Positions 33,754 through 43,069 of a stretch of DNA of 60,681 nt are shown here, one piece after another (position 1 is the stretch's first letter; every line of letters begins with the position of its first letter). The notes beneath the pieces are model-generated. The model was given only the letters and a program-made list of their open reading frames with translations. It was not told the DNA's origin and did not search any database. The DNA is from Bacillota bacterium (lineage in GTDB: Bacteria > Bacillota > Sulfobacillia > JAUYEF01): positions 1-60,681 of the forward strand of contig JAUYEF010000326.1 in NCBI GenBank assembly GCA_030691635.1. Direction: 5' to 3'. The position numbers and the translations under genes were made by a program.

Positions 33754-34901
33754 TAAAGTCGCTCCTTTCGCAAACTCTTCATTTCGAAAGCCTTCCTATA
33801 CACCGCAAGCGTCCTCGGCACAAGCGCCTCCCACGAGTAATCGCGGGTAACGACCTCCAGCCCCAGCGCAGACGATGCGGCACGCAGTTCGCTGCTCTCC
33901 AGCAACGAGTTCACTGCGGCGCCGATCTCGCCGGCAGTGGCAGTGACATCCGAGCCACGCGCCGTGAAATTGTGGCGTCTGGCCATCTCGACGTTGCCGG
34001 CAGACAGCGCTCCCCTGAACCCGCCTTCTCCTGCCAGCACGACCGGTTTGCCGCAGGCCATCGCCTCCAGCGCGGACCGTGCCACGGCAACCACGACATC
34101 GGACGAAAGCAGGTAGGGAACCACGTCTTCCTGCCCGCCCACGGCGACCGCGGCGCGACGCCCGAGCAGGCTGTTGCACCGCTCGCAGGCCTGCCGTACA
34201 TCGCCGAGCCGGTCGCCGTCGCCGACAACCAGCCCGACGATGCCGGGGTGCTGTGCGTCGAGCGACGGGAGGGCCTCGACAAGGCTGACGGCGGTATCCG
34301 CGAACCGGGCGTCGAGACGCGAGACATTGGTGACCACTGGGCCGGAGTTCCCGGCCACAATTTCCTCCCGCAGCGGGGGCTGAGGAGCAGGCGCAAACCT
34401 GCGAGTGTCTATGCCGTTCGGTATGATTTCGACACGGGCGCCGTCGAATCCCAGGTGGTTCACGAGGTGCGACTTGATGTCGTCGCTGACCGCGATGCAA
34501 ATGTCGCCCTGCCTGGTGAACAAGTTCCAGGGGAAGCCCGCGGTGTAGACGCCGTGGTATGTCGTGACAAGCGGGATGGCCGGGTGCTTGCGCTGCACTT
34601 GAGTCAAGACCCAGGCGGGTATCCGCCCGTGAGCGTGAAACAGCTCCACTCCCCGGGCTTCGACCGTCTCGCCCAGGATGCGCGTGGCCGCCAGGAGGCT
34701 CAAAGGCGCCCTGCTGTGAAGAGGGGCGCCTAGATGGAGCACTCCGGCCTGCTCGAGCCGCTTGACGAGCCGCCCGCCCTGCGACGTGACGCTGACTCTA
34801 AACCCCAGGTCGGAAAGTCTGGTGGCGAGGTCTATGACATGAGTCTCAGCGCCGCCGAAATCGAGGGACATGGCGGCGATCAGGACGCCGCAATTCGCCA
34901 T
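33753..34901 (-). CDS. Glycosyltransferase family 4, first gene of the csaB operon
   Basis: ATG 34901 follows GAGGGTGG and gives MANCGVLIAAMSLDFGGAETH, split as MANCGVLIAAM and SLDFGGAETH, the usual GT4 start. Upstream frame residues are not conserved. The C-domain includes VTNVSRLDARFADTAVSLVE and SSDVVVAVARSALEAMACGKP. The family E-x7-E region is modified: ARSALEAMACGKPVV keeps one Glu. The product likely starts the polymer glycan. Divergent from wecG-type gene. Confidence 0.87.
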   Translation of the reverse strand: MANCGVLIAAMSLDFGGAETHVIDLATRLSDLGFRVSVTSQGGRLVKRLEQAGVLHLGAPLHSRAPLSLLAATRILGETVEARGVELFHAHGRIPAWVLTQVQRKHPAIPLVTTYHGVYTAGFPWNLFTRQGDICIAVSDDIKSHLVNHLGFDGARVEIIPNGIDTRRFAPAPQPPLREEIVAGNSGPVVTNVSRLDARFADTAVSLVEALPSLDAQHPGIVGLVVGDGDRLGDVRQACERCNSLLGRRAAVAVGGQEDVVPYLLSSDVVVAVARSALEAMACGKPVVLAGEGGFRGALSAGNVEMARRHNFTARGSDVTATAGEIGAAVNSLLESSELRAASSALGLEVVTRDYSWEALVPRTLAVYRKAFEMKSLRKERL

Positions 34902-35071
34902 CAACCACCCTCGCAGTCGAATCGTGTTCGAATACAATCTTCCTGCTCAAAGCGCGGTTTGTGCTCGCCGGGGGCAAGTAAAGTATAACATAGGCTCGAA
35001 CTGGAGTGTTATTTGCCGCCCCGGCGCAAGACTAATGGAGGAAAAGCATCTGGGCCATGAGAATACCTAGC

Positions 35072-35097
35072 CTGCCCGGCGGGTCAAGGCCGGGCAG
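35072..35097 (+). repeat. Inverted repeat before the wecG-type gene
   Basis: CTGCCCGGC (35072-35080) pairs with GCCGGGCAG (35089-35097), a perfect 9-bp stem with an 8-base loop. It lies in the leader between the divergent GT4 and WecG-type genes; no long T-run follows, so an operator or leader hairpin is as likely as a terminator. Confidence 0.4.
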
Positions 35098-35165
35098 AGT
35101 GTTTGTGGTGAGTCATTCCTTCGCCGGCCGGGCCGGAAGCGAAGCATTCTACGAGGTCTCGCGCT

Positions 35166-35909
35166 GTGGAACGCCGCGAAAGAGTCGAGTTGCTCGGCGT
35201 GCGGTTCGATTCTCTGACGTTCGAGCAAGCCGTGGACGAAGCGATGCGACTGGCGTCGCTGGACGGCCCGCATATGATGGTCACCGCGAACCCGGAGCTC
35301 CTCGAGCGGTCAAGGCACGATACGAGGCTGCTGCAGGTGATGAACGCTGCAGATTTGGTCTTTGCGGACGGCGTGGGCGTAGTCTGGGCATCGCGCCGGC
35401 TCGGAAAACCGTTGCCCGAGCGCGTGACCGGCATCGACTTGATGAAACGGCTCGTCGAGCGCACCGCGAGCCTGGGCCGGAGCGTGTACCTGCTGGGGAG
35501 CCGTCCCGGCGTCGCGGAACGTGCTGCGGCGGTATTTCGCGCCGCAAACTCCGGCCTCCGGATCGCGGGCACGATGCATGGCTATTTCAGCGCGCACGAA
35601 GAGAAGGCAGTGCTCGACCAGATCAGAGAGGCGCGCCCGTCGATGCTGTTCGTGGGACTCGGCCAGCCTCGGCAGGAGTTTTGGATCGCCCAGCACAAGG
35701 ACTTGCTGGGCGTGCCGCTTGCGATGGGAATCGGGGGCAGCATGGACGTGATCGCCGGAGACGTCAGGCGCGCCCCGGAATGGATGCAGAGAGCAGGCAT
35801 TGAGTGGCTGTACAGGTTGCTCTTGCAGCCCGGTCGAATACGCAGGCACCTCGTGCTTCCAGTCTTCGCGCTCAGGGTGCTGCGGGAGAGCTTGAAGCGG
35901 CGGTATTAG
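35166..35909 (+). CDS. WecG/TagA/CpsF family glycosyltransferase
   Basis: These enzymes add N-acetylmannosamine(-uronate) to lipid-linked GlcNAc in wall-polymer synthesis. The signatures are VTANPELLERS, NAADLVFADGVGVVWASR, GSRPGVAERAAAVFR, MLFVGLGQPRQEFWI and MGIGGSMDVIAGDVRRAPEW, with a C-terminal basic amphipathic membrane-binding tail. GTG 35166 has GAGGT about 8 bases upstream. It probably commits the same polymer as the divergent csaB operon. It is followed 16 bases later by transketolase. Confidence 0.93.
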   Translation: MERRERVELLGVRFDSLTFEQAVDEAMRLASLDGPHMMVTANPELLERSRHDTRLLQVMNAADLVFADGVGVVWASRRLGKPLPERVTGIDLMKRLVERTASLGRSVYLLGSRPGVAERAAAVFRAANSGLRIAGTMHGYFSAHEEKAVLDQIREARPSMLFVGLGQPRQEFWIAQHKDLLGVPLAMGIGGSMDVIAGDVRRAPEWMQRAGIEWLYRLLLQPGRIRRHLVLPVFALRVLRESLKRRY

Positions 35910-35925
35910 TGGAGGGGGGCTTGGA

Positions 35926-36762
35926 GTGAGGGACAAGCAGAAACTGCAGCAAATCGCCAAGGAGATACGCAAGAGCATCTTGATCGCAACGACTGAGGCA
36001 GGATCCGGCCACCCCGGTGGGTCGTTGTCATCAGTGGAGATCCTCACGGCCCTGTATTTCGACATAATGAAAGTTGACCCTGGCAACCCTCGATGGGATT
36101 GCCGCGACCGGTTCGTGCTATCGAAGGGCCACGCGGCGCCGGTGCTCTACGCGACGCTTGCCGAGCGGGGTTTCTTCAGCAAGGAAACCCTGAAATCGCT
36201 CCGCAGACTGGGGTCCATCCTGCAGGGCCACCCGGACATGAACCGGACTCCCGGTCTTGACGCGTCCACGGGCTCGCTGGGGCAAGGACTTTCTTTCGCC
36301 TGCGGGCTTGCGCTGGGAGCCAGGCTGGACTGCGCGGAATGGCGGGTCTATGCGGTCGTAGGCGACGGCGAATCTGAGGAAGGGCAGATATGGGAGGCGG
36401 CGATGTTCGCCGCGCACTACTCGCTCTCGAACCTGACGGCTTTTCTTGACTGGAACGGCCTGCAGATCGACGGGCCGTGTGAGCAGGTCATGAGCCCGTA
36501 TCCGCTGGACGCCAAGTGGGCGGCGTTCGGGTGGAACGTGCTGGTCATAGACGGCCACGACTTCGGGCAGATATTCCAGGCTGCAGACAAGGCTCGAGAG
36601 TGCAAGGACAGGCCCACCGTGATTATCGCAAGGACGGTTAAGGGCAAGGGCGTATCGTTCATGGAGAACCAGGCACAGTGGCACGGCAAGGCGGCCAGCA
36701 AGGAGCAGCTCGAGCAGGCGCTCGCCGCGCTCGAGAAGGGGGGCGTCACATGTGGCGCCTGA
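35926..36762 (+). CDS. Transketolase, N-terminal subunit
   Basis: Holds the thiamine-diphosphate binding half of a split transketolase of the pentose phosphate pathway. The motifs are SGHPGGSLSSVEILTALYF, LSKGHAAPVLYATLAERGF, and VGDGESEEGQIWEAAMFA followed by LDWNGLQIDG. GTG 35926 has GGAGGGGGGC 6 bases upstream. Its stop overlaps the C-terminal subunit start by 11 bases, typical for split enzymes whose halves assemble. Confidence 0.94.
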   Translation: MRDKQKLQQIAKEIRKSILIATTEAGSGHPGGSLSSVEILTALYFDIMKVDPGNPRWDCRDRFVLSKGHAAPVLYATLAERGFFSKETLKSLRRLGSILQGHPDMNRTPGLDASTGSLGQGLSFACGLALGARLDCAEWRVYAVVGDGESEEGQIWEAAMFAAHYSLSNLTAFLDWNGLQIDGPCEQVMSPYPLDAKWAAFGWNVLVIDGHDFGQIFQAADKARECKDRPTVIIARTVKGKGVSFMENQAQWHGKAASKEQLEQALAALEKGGVTCGA

Positions 36763-37693
36763 GATGAGGGCCACACGGCAGGCATACGCGGAGACACTTG
36801 TGGAGCTGGGCAAAGAAGATGAGAGGATCGTCGTTCTGGACGCCGACCTTTCCGCATCGACGATGACACAGCAGTTCGGCAAGGCGTTCCCGGGCCGCTT
36901 TTTCAACACGGGCATCGCCGAGCAGAACCTCATGTCGGTCGCCGGGGGCCTTGCCGCAGCCGGGAAGACGGTCTTCGCCAGCACGTTTGCGGTCTTCGCG
37001 ACGGGAAGGGCATACGACCAGATCAGAATGGGCATCGCCCACAACAGGCTCAACGTCAAGATAGCGGCCACTCATTCAGGGCTCACCGTCGGTGAGGATG
37101 GGGCCTCTCACCAGGCGCTGGAAGACATTGCGCTGATGCGGGCGCTTCCGAACATGACGGTCGTCGTGCCTGCTGACGCCACTGAGGCCGCTCAGGCGGT
37201 CCGCGTCGCGGCCGCCCAGCAAGGGCCATTCTACATAAGGCTCGGCAGGCCGCCGGTGCCGGTGCTGTACGGCGCGGACTACAGGTTTGAGCTGGGGCAC
37301 GCGAGGAGCCTTGCGCAGGGCAGTGACGTTGCAGTGTTCGCGACAGGCCACATGGTGGCGGTCGCGCTGGAGGCGGCAAGGTTGTTGGGCGCGGAAGGCA
37401 TCTCCGCTGAAGTCGTTAACGTGAGCACGATCAAGCCTCTCGACGTGGAGGCGGTGGTGGCCGCCGCACGAAAGTGCGGGGCCGCGGTGACCGTCGAGGA
37501 GCACAGCATAATCGGGGGCCTCGGGTCCGCCATAGCAGAAGCGCTTTCCGAGAACTTCCCGGTGCGGCTCAGGCGCGTGGGCGTGCGGGACGTGTTCGGC
37601 GAATCCGGGAAGCCCGCTGAACTCCTCAAGGCGTACGGCCTTTCGGCCGAAGGCGTTGTGGTGGCGTGCCGCGAGGTTATCGCGGGGAAGTAG
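36752..37693 (+). CDS. Transketolase, C-terminal subunit
   Basis: This is the pyrimidine-binding and C-terminal half of split transketolase: RFFNTGIAEQNLMSVAGGLA with the catalytic Glu, RMGIAHNRLNVKIAATHSGL, GEDGASHQALEDIALMRALP, and a C-terminal TVEEHSIIGGLGSAIAE. GTG 36752 has AAGGGGGGCG upstream. Resemblance to 1-deoxyxylulose-5-phosphate synthase and pyruvate dehydrogenase E1-beta is expected; the preceding subunit settles the call. Confidence 0.93.
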   Translation: MAPEMRATRQAYAETLVELGKEDERIVVLDADLSASTMTQQFGKAFPGRFFNTGIAEQNLMSVAGGLAAAGKTVFASTFAVFATGRAYDQIRMGIAHNRLNVKIAATHSGLTVGEDGASHQALEDIALMRALPNMTVVVPADATEAAQAVRVAAAQQGPFYIRLGRPPVPVLYGADYRFELGHARSLAQGSDVAVFATGHMVAVALEAARLLGAEGISAEVVNVSTIKPLDVEAVVAAARKCGAAVTVEEHSIIGGLGSAIAEALSENFPVRLRRVGVRDVFGESGKPAELLKAYGLSAEGVVVACREVIAGK

Positions 37694-37706
37694 GTGGTGA
37701 AACCAT

Positions 37707-38567
37707 ATGACCAGCACGCCTTACGGCCTGGGGGGCGTTTCGGAGACCCTGCTCGTGACGCTGTACTGCCGGGCCATAGAATCCGTTTCTGCGGACCCGG
37801 TTATAGTGGACAGGAAAGCGGTCGAGATAGCCCAGAAGCTCGATGAGCACCTCGCTGCTTCGCCGGTGCGAATGCACAGGATGCTTGCCAGGCGTGCGCT
37901 GCCGCAACAGCTACCGGTCAACATGTCGCTGCGGGCACGGGATTTTGACCGCTACGCAAGGGAATTCCTCGAGACGGCTCCAGACGGTGTGATCGTCAAC
38001 CTGGGCTGCGGCCTCGACAGCCGCTGCTCGCGCGTGGACAACGGCCGGGCGCTATGGTTTGACTTTGACCTGCCGCATGTCATCGAGTTTCGCCGCCAGT
38101 TCATAGAAGACAGTGAGCGGTGCAGGTCAATCGGGTCTTCGGTCCTGGACTTCTCGTGGATGGACCACGTGAAAGCGGCCGGCAGGGAGCAGCACATGTT
38201 CATGGCCGAAGGGCTGTTGATGTACTTGCGGGAGGACCAGGGGCGGTCGCTCCTCCTGAGACTTCTCGAGACGTTCCCAGGCTCGGAGCTTGTCGCGGAG
38301 GTAAGTTCCTCGTTCATCATCCGTCTGCTGCACAGCTTCATCGGCCGGGGGAGCCTCCAGCGGAAGATAGGCTTTGCCAAAGACGTCACCTTCACTTTCG
38401 GCGTCGACCGCGGCGACCAGTTCGAAGATTGGGACCCACGCATCAAGTTCCTTGACGAACGCTTCTACTTCAACGCCTCAGAGACCAAGCTTGGCTGGAT
38501 GAGGTTTTTCGCCAGGTTCAAGGTATTCAAATACGCACAATGGATAGTGCACTACCGGCTGGGATGA
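37707..38567 (+). CDS. Leucine carboxyl methyltransferase-family (LCM/TcmP) SAM methyltransferase
   Basis: A class I SAM-dependent methyltransferase. The family start TLYCRAIESVSADPVIVDRKA and VIVNLGCGLDSRCSR (SAM site) are clear, then WFDFDLPHVIEFRR and MFMAEGLLMYL. Relatives such as TcmP methylate carboxyl groups on small molecules; the substrate here is unknown. ATG 37707 has TAGGTGG upstream, 14 bases after transketolase, so probably cotranscribed. Confidence 0.88.
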   Translation: MTSTPYGLGGVSETLLVTLYCRAIESVSADPVIVDRKAVEIAQKLDEHLAASPVRMHRMLARRALPQQLPVNMSLRARDFDRYAREFLETAPDGVIVNLGCGLDSRCSRVDNGRALWFDFDLPHVIEFRRQFIEDSERCRSIGSSVLDFSWMDHVKAAGREQHMFMAEGLLMYLREDQGRSLLLRLLETFPGSELVAEVSSSFIIRLLHSFIGRGSLQRKIGFAKDVTFTFGVDRGDQFEDWDPRIKFLDERFYFNASETKLGWMRFFARFKVFKYAQWIVHYRLG

Positions 38568-38774
38568 ATGCCCGCTTAAGCCAATGATTGGGGCCCGATC
38601 GCCCACCCTCCCATGCAGCACTCCTGCCTACCCCGGGCTTGCCTGCCGTGCTGAACTGTTGTCGAATTGTTGTCTTCGCGGATTTGCCTGCAGGGAGGAT
38701 TGGAGTCCAAACGTGTCGAACCGCCCAGAACGGAGCCGCACCACGCGAGCTCCATACGTATCAGGTGACATACG

Positions 38775-39461
38775 GTGATCCAGTTCCTTGGCGTTTCAAA
38801 ACGCTACCCGAATAAGGTTTGCGCGCTATCCGACGTCAGTCTCAAGGTCTCCAAGGGCGAGTTTGTCTTCCTGGTCGGGCCGAGCGGGGCCGGCAAGTCC
38901 ACGTTGATCAAGATGATCTACCACGAGGAGGCGCCCACCGAGGGCGATATCCTGGTGGCGGGCTGGAACCTTGCCAAGATCAGGCGTCGCGACATACCAC
39001 TCTTGCGCCGCAGCATGGGGGTCGTGTTCCAGGACTTCAGGCTGCTTCCCGACAGGACCGTGTTCGAGAACGTGGCCTTCGCGCTCAAGGTGATCGAGAC
39101 GCCTCGGCGCGAGGTCAGGCGCCGGACCATGGCGGTCCTGGACCTGGTGGGGCTGCGCGAGCGGGTCGGTCATTACCCCCCGCAGCTGTCGGGCGGGGAG
39201 CAGCAGCGCGTGGCGCTGGCGCGGGCGATCGTGAACAACCCGCCCATAGTGCTGGCGGACGAGCCCACAGGGAATCTTGACCCGGAGACTTCGACGGGCA
39301 TATTCCGCCTGCTCGAAGAGGTTAACTTCCGGGGCGCCACGGTAGTCGTCGCGACTCACGCCAAGAGCGTGGTGGACCGGATGAGGAAACGCGTCGTGGC
39401 CATAGAGCAGGGCAAGGTAACGCGAGACGAAAGCCGGGGGGCTTACGACAATGGGCCTTGA
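38775..39461 (+). CDS. ftsE: Cell division ATP-binding protein FtsE
   Basis: The ABC ATPase partner of FtsX couples division to wall hydrolase activation. Walker A GPSGAGKST, the FtsE-type Q-loop GVVFQDFRLLPDRTVFENVA, signature LSGGEQQRVALARAI, and Walker B VLADEPTGNLDP are intact. GTG 38775 has AGGTGAC 6 bases upstream. It overlaps ftsX by 11 bases. In the roughly 200-base gap upstream nothing specific was seen. Confidence 0.97.
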   Translation: MIQFLGVSKRYPNKVCALSDVSLKVSKGEFVFLVGPSGAGKSTLIKMIYHEEAPTEGDILVAGWNLAKIRRRDIPLLRRSMGVVFQDFRLLPDRTVFENVAFALKVIETPRREVRRRTMAVLDLVGLRERVGHYPPQLSGGEQQRVALARAIVNNPPIVLADEPTGNLDPETSTGIFRLLEEVNFRGATVVVATHAKSVVDRMRKRVVAIEQGKVTRDESRGAYDNGP

Positions 39462-40338
39462 AGGCTTCTCGTTCGCCCTGCATGAAGCGCTGCTGAGCAT
39501 CCGGCGGAACACACTGATGAGCCTCGTGGCCGCGAGCACCGTGGCGGTATGCCTGTTCTTCCTGGCCGGCGTGTCGCTCTTGTCCGTCAATATGGACCAC
39601 ATGGCGGGCACGTTCGAGTCGCAGGTGCATCTCAGGGTGTACGTGGCTGCGGGCACCGACCAGAGAGTCATCAAAGAGCTTGAGACCAAGATCGACGAGG
39701 TCGAGTTCGTCGACAAAGTCATCTATGTTTCCAAGGAAGCGGCCCTGGAACGGATGAGGAAGCAGTTCGGTGACCAGAAAGACCTGCTGGCCGGCATCGA
39801 GAGCGCGAACCCGTTGCCCGATTCGTTCGAGGTGCGTGTCGAACCGCCTCAGAAGATCAAAGATGTCGCTCTGGTCATCGAGAAGCTCAAGGGCGTTGAG
39901 AAGGTGCAGTTCCGCCAAGAAATCGTGGACAAACTCTTCAGCCTGACAGCGGCAGTCCGGGGATTTGGGATCGCGCTTGTGATTGTCATGGCGAGCGGCG
40001 CCCTGTTCATCATGTCAAACACCATACGGATCACTGTCTTCTCCCGCCGTAGGGAAGTCGGGATAATGAAACTCGTGGGCGCTACCGATTCTCTCATTCG
40101 AGGGCCTTTCCTGATCGAAGGCCTGATCCTGGGGTTTGCCGGGTCTGTCGCGGCGGCCGCGGCCATATTCGCTCTGTACACCTGGCTGTTTGGGGCCGTC
40201 ACAAGGAACCTGCCCTTCCTGCCGCTGTTGACGCCGCAGCCCTTGCTGATTGAGGTGGCTGTGGCGCTGCTGGCCGCGGGCGCTTTCATAGGCGGGGCAG
40301 GGAGCGCGGTTTCGCTGAGAAGGTACCTGAGAGTCTGA
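39451..40338 (+). CDS. ftsX: Cell division protein FtsX
   Basis: This four-helix permease-like protein has a first helix (MSLVAASTVAVCLFFLAGVS), an external domain (residues 45-165 with VEFVDKVIYVSKEAALERM) and three C-terminal helices including IRITVFSRRREVGIMKLVGA. FtsX transmits ATP hydrolysis by FtsE to a periplasmic hydrolase. The downstream gene encodes a coiled-coil M23 enzyme, the probable target. Confidence 0.96.
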   Translation: MGLEGFSFALHEALLSIRRNTLMSLVAASTVAVCLFFLAGVSLLSVNMDHMAGTFESQVHLRVYVAAGTDQRVIKELETKIDEVEFVDKVIYVSKEAALERMRKQFGDQKDLLAGIESANPLPDSFEVRVEPPQKIKDVALVIEKLKGVEKVQFRQEIVDKLFSLTAAVRGFGIALVIVMASGALFIMSNTIRITVFSRRREVGIMKLVGATDSLIRGPFLIEGLILGFAGSVAAAAAIFALYTWLFGAVTRNLPFLPLLTPQPLLIEVAVALLAAGAFIGGAGSAVSLRRYLRV

Positions 40339-40365
40339 CTGCGTCGTTCCGGAGGTGTTCGGCTG

Positions 40366-41517
40366 GTGCTCCGTAGGTGGTCCCGGGTTATCGTTCTGGT
40401 GCTGGCGCTGTTGCTGGTGCTCTCACTATCGCTCTCACAGGTCTTTGCGGGAGCGGTTGAAGACGAGCTTGAGACCCGGCGCCAGGAGCTTGAACGCGTG
40501 CAGCGAGAGATTGAAGAGCAGAAGCAGAACATCGTTTCCACGCGCCGCAAGGAGCAGGCCGTTTCCTCGGAGCTGAACAGGCTCGACCAGCGGCTCGAGC
40601 TCACCGAGAAGGAACTCAGGTACCTAGAGGCACAGCTCTCGGTCACCCAGAAGAACGTACAGCAGACAGACGCCGAAGTGAAGAGGGCGCAGGCCGAACT
40701 GGAGAAGCGCACCAACTTCCTCGCGTCGAGGCTGCGAGCGCTCTACGAGATAGGCCCTGCCGGTTACTTAGAAGTGATCCTGTCCGCCACGGATTTCTCG
40801 GACTTCCTCACACGGTTTGACCTTCTGCAATCGGTCATCACGCAGGACGTGAGCTTGCTCAAGAGCATAAAGGCTGAGAGAGAGCAATACGCTGCAAAGA
40901 AAGCAGACCTGGAGACCCAGCAGAAGAGACTCAGCGCGCTGCAGACGCAGAACCAGGAGAAGCGCGGCGAGTATGCGAGCCGGGCGGCGGACCGCGAGCG
41001 GCAGCTGACCAAGCTGAAGCAGCAGCGGCAGGAATACGAGAATGCCCTTGACGAACTAGAAGAGCTCTCTGAAGAACTTGTGCAGATCATCCAGGAACTT
41101 CAGGCAAAGAGCCAGGTCAAATTCACTGGTAAGCTTGCGTTTGCGTGGCCGGTCTCGGGCTCGGTCACATCCGGTTTCGGCAGGCGGTATCATCCAGTCA
41201 TACGACGGTACCGGAACCACACAGGGATCGACATAGCGGCCAAGACGGGCACGTCTGTCAAGGCCTCAGAGGCCGGTGTCGTGCTGCATAGCGGGTGGCT
41301 CGGCGGGTACGGGAAATGCGTCATCATAGACCACGGCGGCGGCTATTCGACCCTCTATGCGCACAACTCCACGCTGCTGGTCAGCGCGGGTCAGGCGGTC
41401 AGCAAGGGGTTCATCATCGCACGGGCAGGCAGCACAGGTGTGAGTACCGGGCCGCACGTCCATTTTGAGGTGCGTGTCAAAGGCACTCCCCAGGATCCAA
41501 GGAAATTTGTGCCATAG
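40366..41517 (+). CDS. EnvC-like coiled-coil M23 peptidase
   Basis: A signal peptide (VLALLLVLSLSLSQVFA) is followed by a long coiled coil (about residues 28-250; ETRRQELERVQREIEEQKQN) and an M23 domain (270-383). The zinc motifs HTGIDIAA and HVHFEV and the middle CVIIDHGGGYSTLYAHNS are complete, so the enzyme should cut peptidoglycan crosslinks. GTG 40366 has GGAGGTG 8 bases upstream. Immediate position after ftsX argues it is activated by FtsEX, as EnvC/CwlO are. Confidence 0.92.
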   Translation: MLRRWSRVIVLVLALLLVLSLSLSQVFAGAVEDELETRRQELERVQREIEEQKQNIVSTRRKEQAVSSELNRLDQRLELTEKELRYLEAQLSVTQKNVQQTDAEVKRAQAELEKRTNFLASRLRALYEIGPAGYLEVILSATDFSDFLTRFDLLQSVITQDVSLLKSIKAEREQYAAKKADLETQQKRLSALQTQNQEKRGEYASRAADRERQLTKLKQQRQEYENALDELEELSEELVQIIQELQAKSQVKFTGKLAFAWPVSGSVTSGFGRRYHPVIRRYRNHTGIDIAAKTGTSVKASEAGVVLHSGWLGGYGKCVIIDHGGGYSTLYAHNSTLLVSAGQAVSKGFIIARAGSTGVSTGPHVHFEVRVKGTPQDPRKFVP

Positions 41518-41655
41518 CAGAGGCCAATACCGGCGGCAGGGCGGCCCAGCGCACTGTGCGGGCCGCTTTCTGGTTTGAGCGGCTCTGAGGAGCCGCTGAA
41601 AAGCTGCTGAGGAGCAGAGTCTTGCCGCCACGACGGCTCGGAGGGGCAGAACCTT

Positions 41656-43053
41656 ATGGTGGACAGAAGACGCACGGCACTTGCCCTGGTCGCAATCGTG
41701 GTGCTGACCAACGTCATCACCTATGGGGTCGCGACGTCCAGGGCGCCCGCGGGCAGCAAGGCGCTGGATGTTCGGTTTGAGAAGCTGATGAACGTCCTCG
41801 ACCTTGTGCAGAGGCAGTATGTTGACCAGATGGACGTGCAGAAGCTCGTGGATGGCGCCACCGAGGGCCTCGTAAAGGCTACGGGCGACCCGTACTCTGC
41901 TTACATGGAACCCCGCGAATGGAGAGAGCTTCTGATCAGGGCCTCCGGCAACTATGCCGGGATCGGTGTGTACATCGGGGCGAAGGACAGGTACATCACG
42001 GTGATCGCACCGATCAAGGGCACGCCGGCGGAGAAAGCAGGGGTGAAGCCGGGGGACACCATCGTCAAGGTCGACGGGAAAGACATCGTGGACATGCCGA
42101 GCGACAAAGTGGCCGACCTGATTCGCGGCAAGGAAGGCACGAAAGTCAAGATCACGCTGATGAGGCAGGGCTCGAGCACCCCCATCAACTTGGAGATCAC
42201 GAGGGCGACGATCAACGTTCCTGCCGCGGACTGGGAAATGCTTGAAGGCAACATTGGGTATATTCGCGTCAGAGAGTTCAATAGCCAGGCCACGAAGCAG
42301 GTCACGGAGGCCATAGCCGAACTCAAGGCCAAGGGGGCCACATCTCTTGTGGTGGACCTCAGAGGCAACCCCGGCGGCCTGGTCGAGGAATCGATCGGTG
42401 TTGCGGACCTGCTTCTCGACAAAGGCGCGGTGGTCCACGTTATCGACCGCGCGGGCAAGAAAGAGACCCTGAGCGCTCAAGCGCCCGGACTCGGCCTCCC
42501 GCTGGTTGTGCTCATCGACGCCGGAAGCGCGAGCGCTTCGGAGATTGTGGCGGGTGCAGTACAGGACCACAAGGCAGGGACGATAGTCGGGCTGAAGTCG
42601 TTCGGCAAGGGATCTGTGCAGACCCTGATGACGTTGAAGGATGGTTCGGGCCTCAAGCTGACCACTCAGAAGTACTACACGCCGAATATGAGGTCCATTC
42701 ATGGCGTCGGTGTGGAGCCTGACGTCAAAGTCGAGCCTGAGGCTCAGAAGCAACGGCTTGAGGCGCTCACGCTGAAGCAGGATTACAAGCCGGGCGCCGT
42801 CAGCCTCGATATGCTCGACGTCCAGAAGAGACTCGCGTTGCTCGGATACCGTCTTCCGTCAGACGGCGTGTTTGGCCCGGCTACCGAGGCGGCCGTGAGG
42901 CGGTTCCAGTCTGACAGCAAACTTGCTGTCACAGGGATGGTGGACCAGAAGCTTGTCGAAACCTTGAACACAAAGGTGGAAGCTGCGCAGAAGCCTGTGG
43001 ACACCCAGCTCCAGAAGGCCATAGAGATACTGAAGCAGAAAACGGGCAGGTGA
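41656..43053 (+). CDS. ctpB: Carboxy-terminal processing protease (S41, PDZ, peptidoglycan-binding)
   Basis: The membrane-anchored serine protease has an N-terminal helix. A PDZ domain follows (about 95-175; GIGVYIGAKDRYITVIAPI), then the S41 catalytic core with DAGSASASEIVAGA and the lysine in SFGKGSVQ (K318). A C-terminal peptidoglycan-binding domain (LDVQKRLALLGYRLPSDGVF) completes it. In B. subtilis CtpB cleaves SpoIVFA and has such neighbours. ATG 41656 has GAGGGG upstream. A MinJ-like gene follows 16 bases later. Confidence 0.93.
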   Translation: MVDRRRTALALVAIVVLTNVITYGVATSRAPAGSKALDVRFEKLMNVLDLVQRQYVDQMDVQKLVDGATEGLVKATGDPYSAYMEPREWRELLIRASGNYAGIGVYIGAKDRYITVIAPIKGTPAEKAGVKPGDTIVKVDGKDIVDMPSDKVADLIRGKEGTKVKITLMRQGSSTPINLEITRATINVPAADWEMLEGNIGYIRVREFNSQATKQVTEAIAELKAKGATSLVVDLRGNPGGLVEESIGVADLLLDKGAVVHVIDRAGKKETLSAQAPGLGLPLVVLIDAGSASASEIVAGAVQDHKAGTIVGLKSFGKGSVQTLMTLKDGSGLKLTTQKYYTPNMRSIHGVGVEPDVKVEPEAQKQRLEALTLKQDYKPGAVSLDMLDVQKRLALLGYRLPSDGVFGPATEAAVRRFQSDSKLAVTGMVDQKLVETLNTKVEAAQKPVDTQLQKAIEILKQKTGR

Positions 43054-43069
43054 GACTGGAGAAACCTCA

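Noticed and set aside
41266..42753. 495-residue minus-strand open frame across the M23 and Ctp genes
   Set aside because: It runs opposite to two genes with complete catalytic motifs, is rich in Arg and His, and has no domain pattern.
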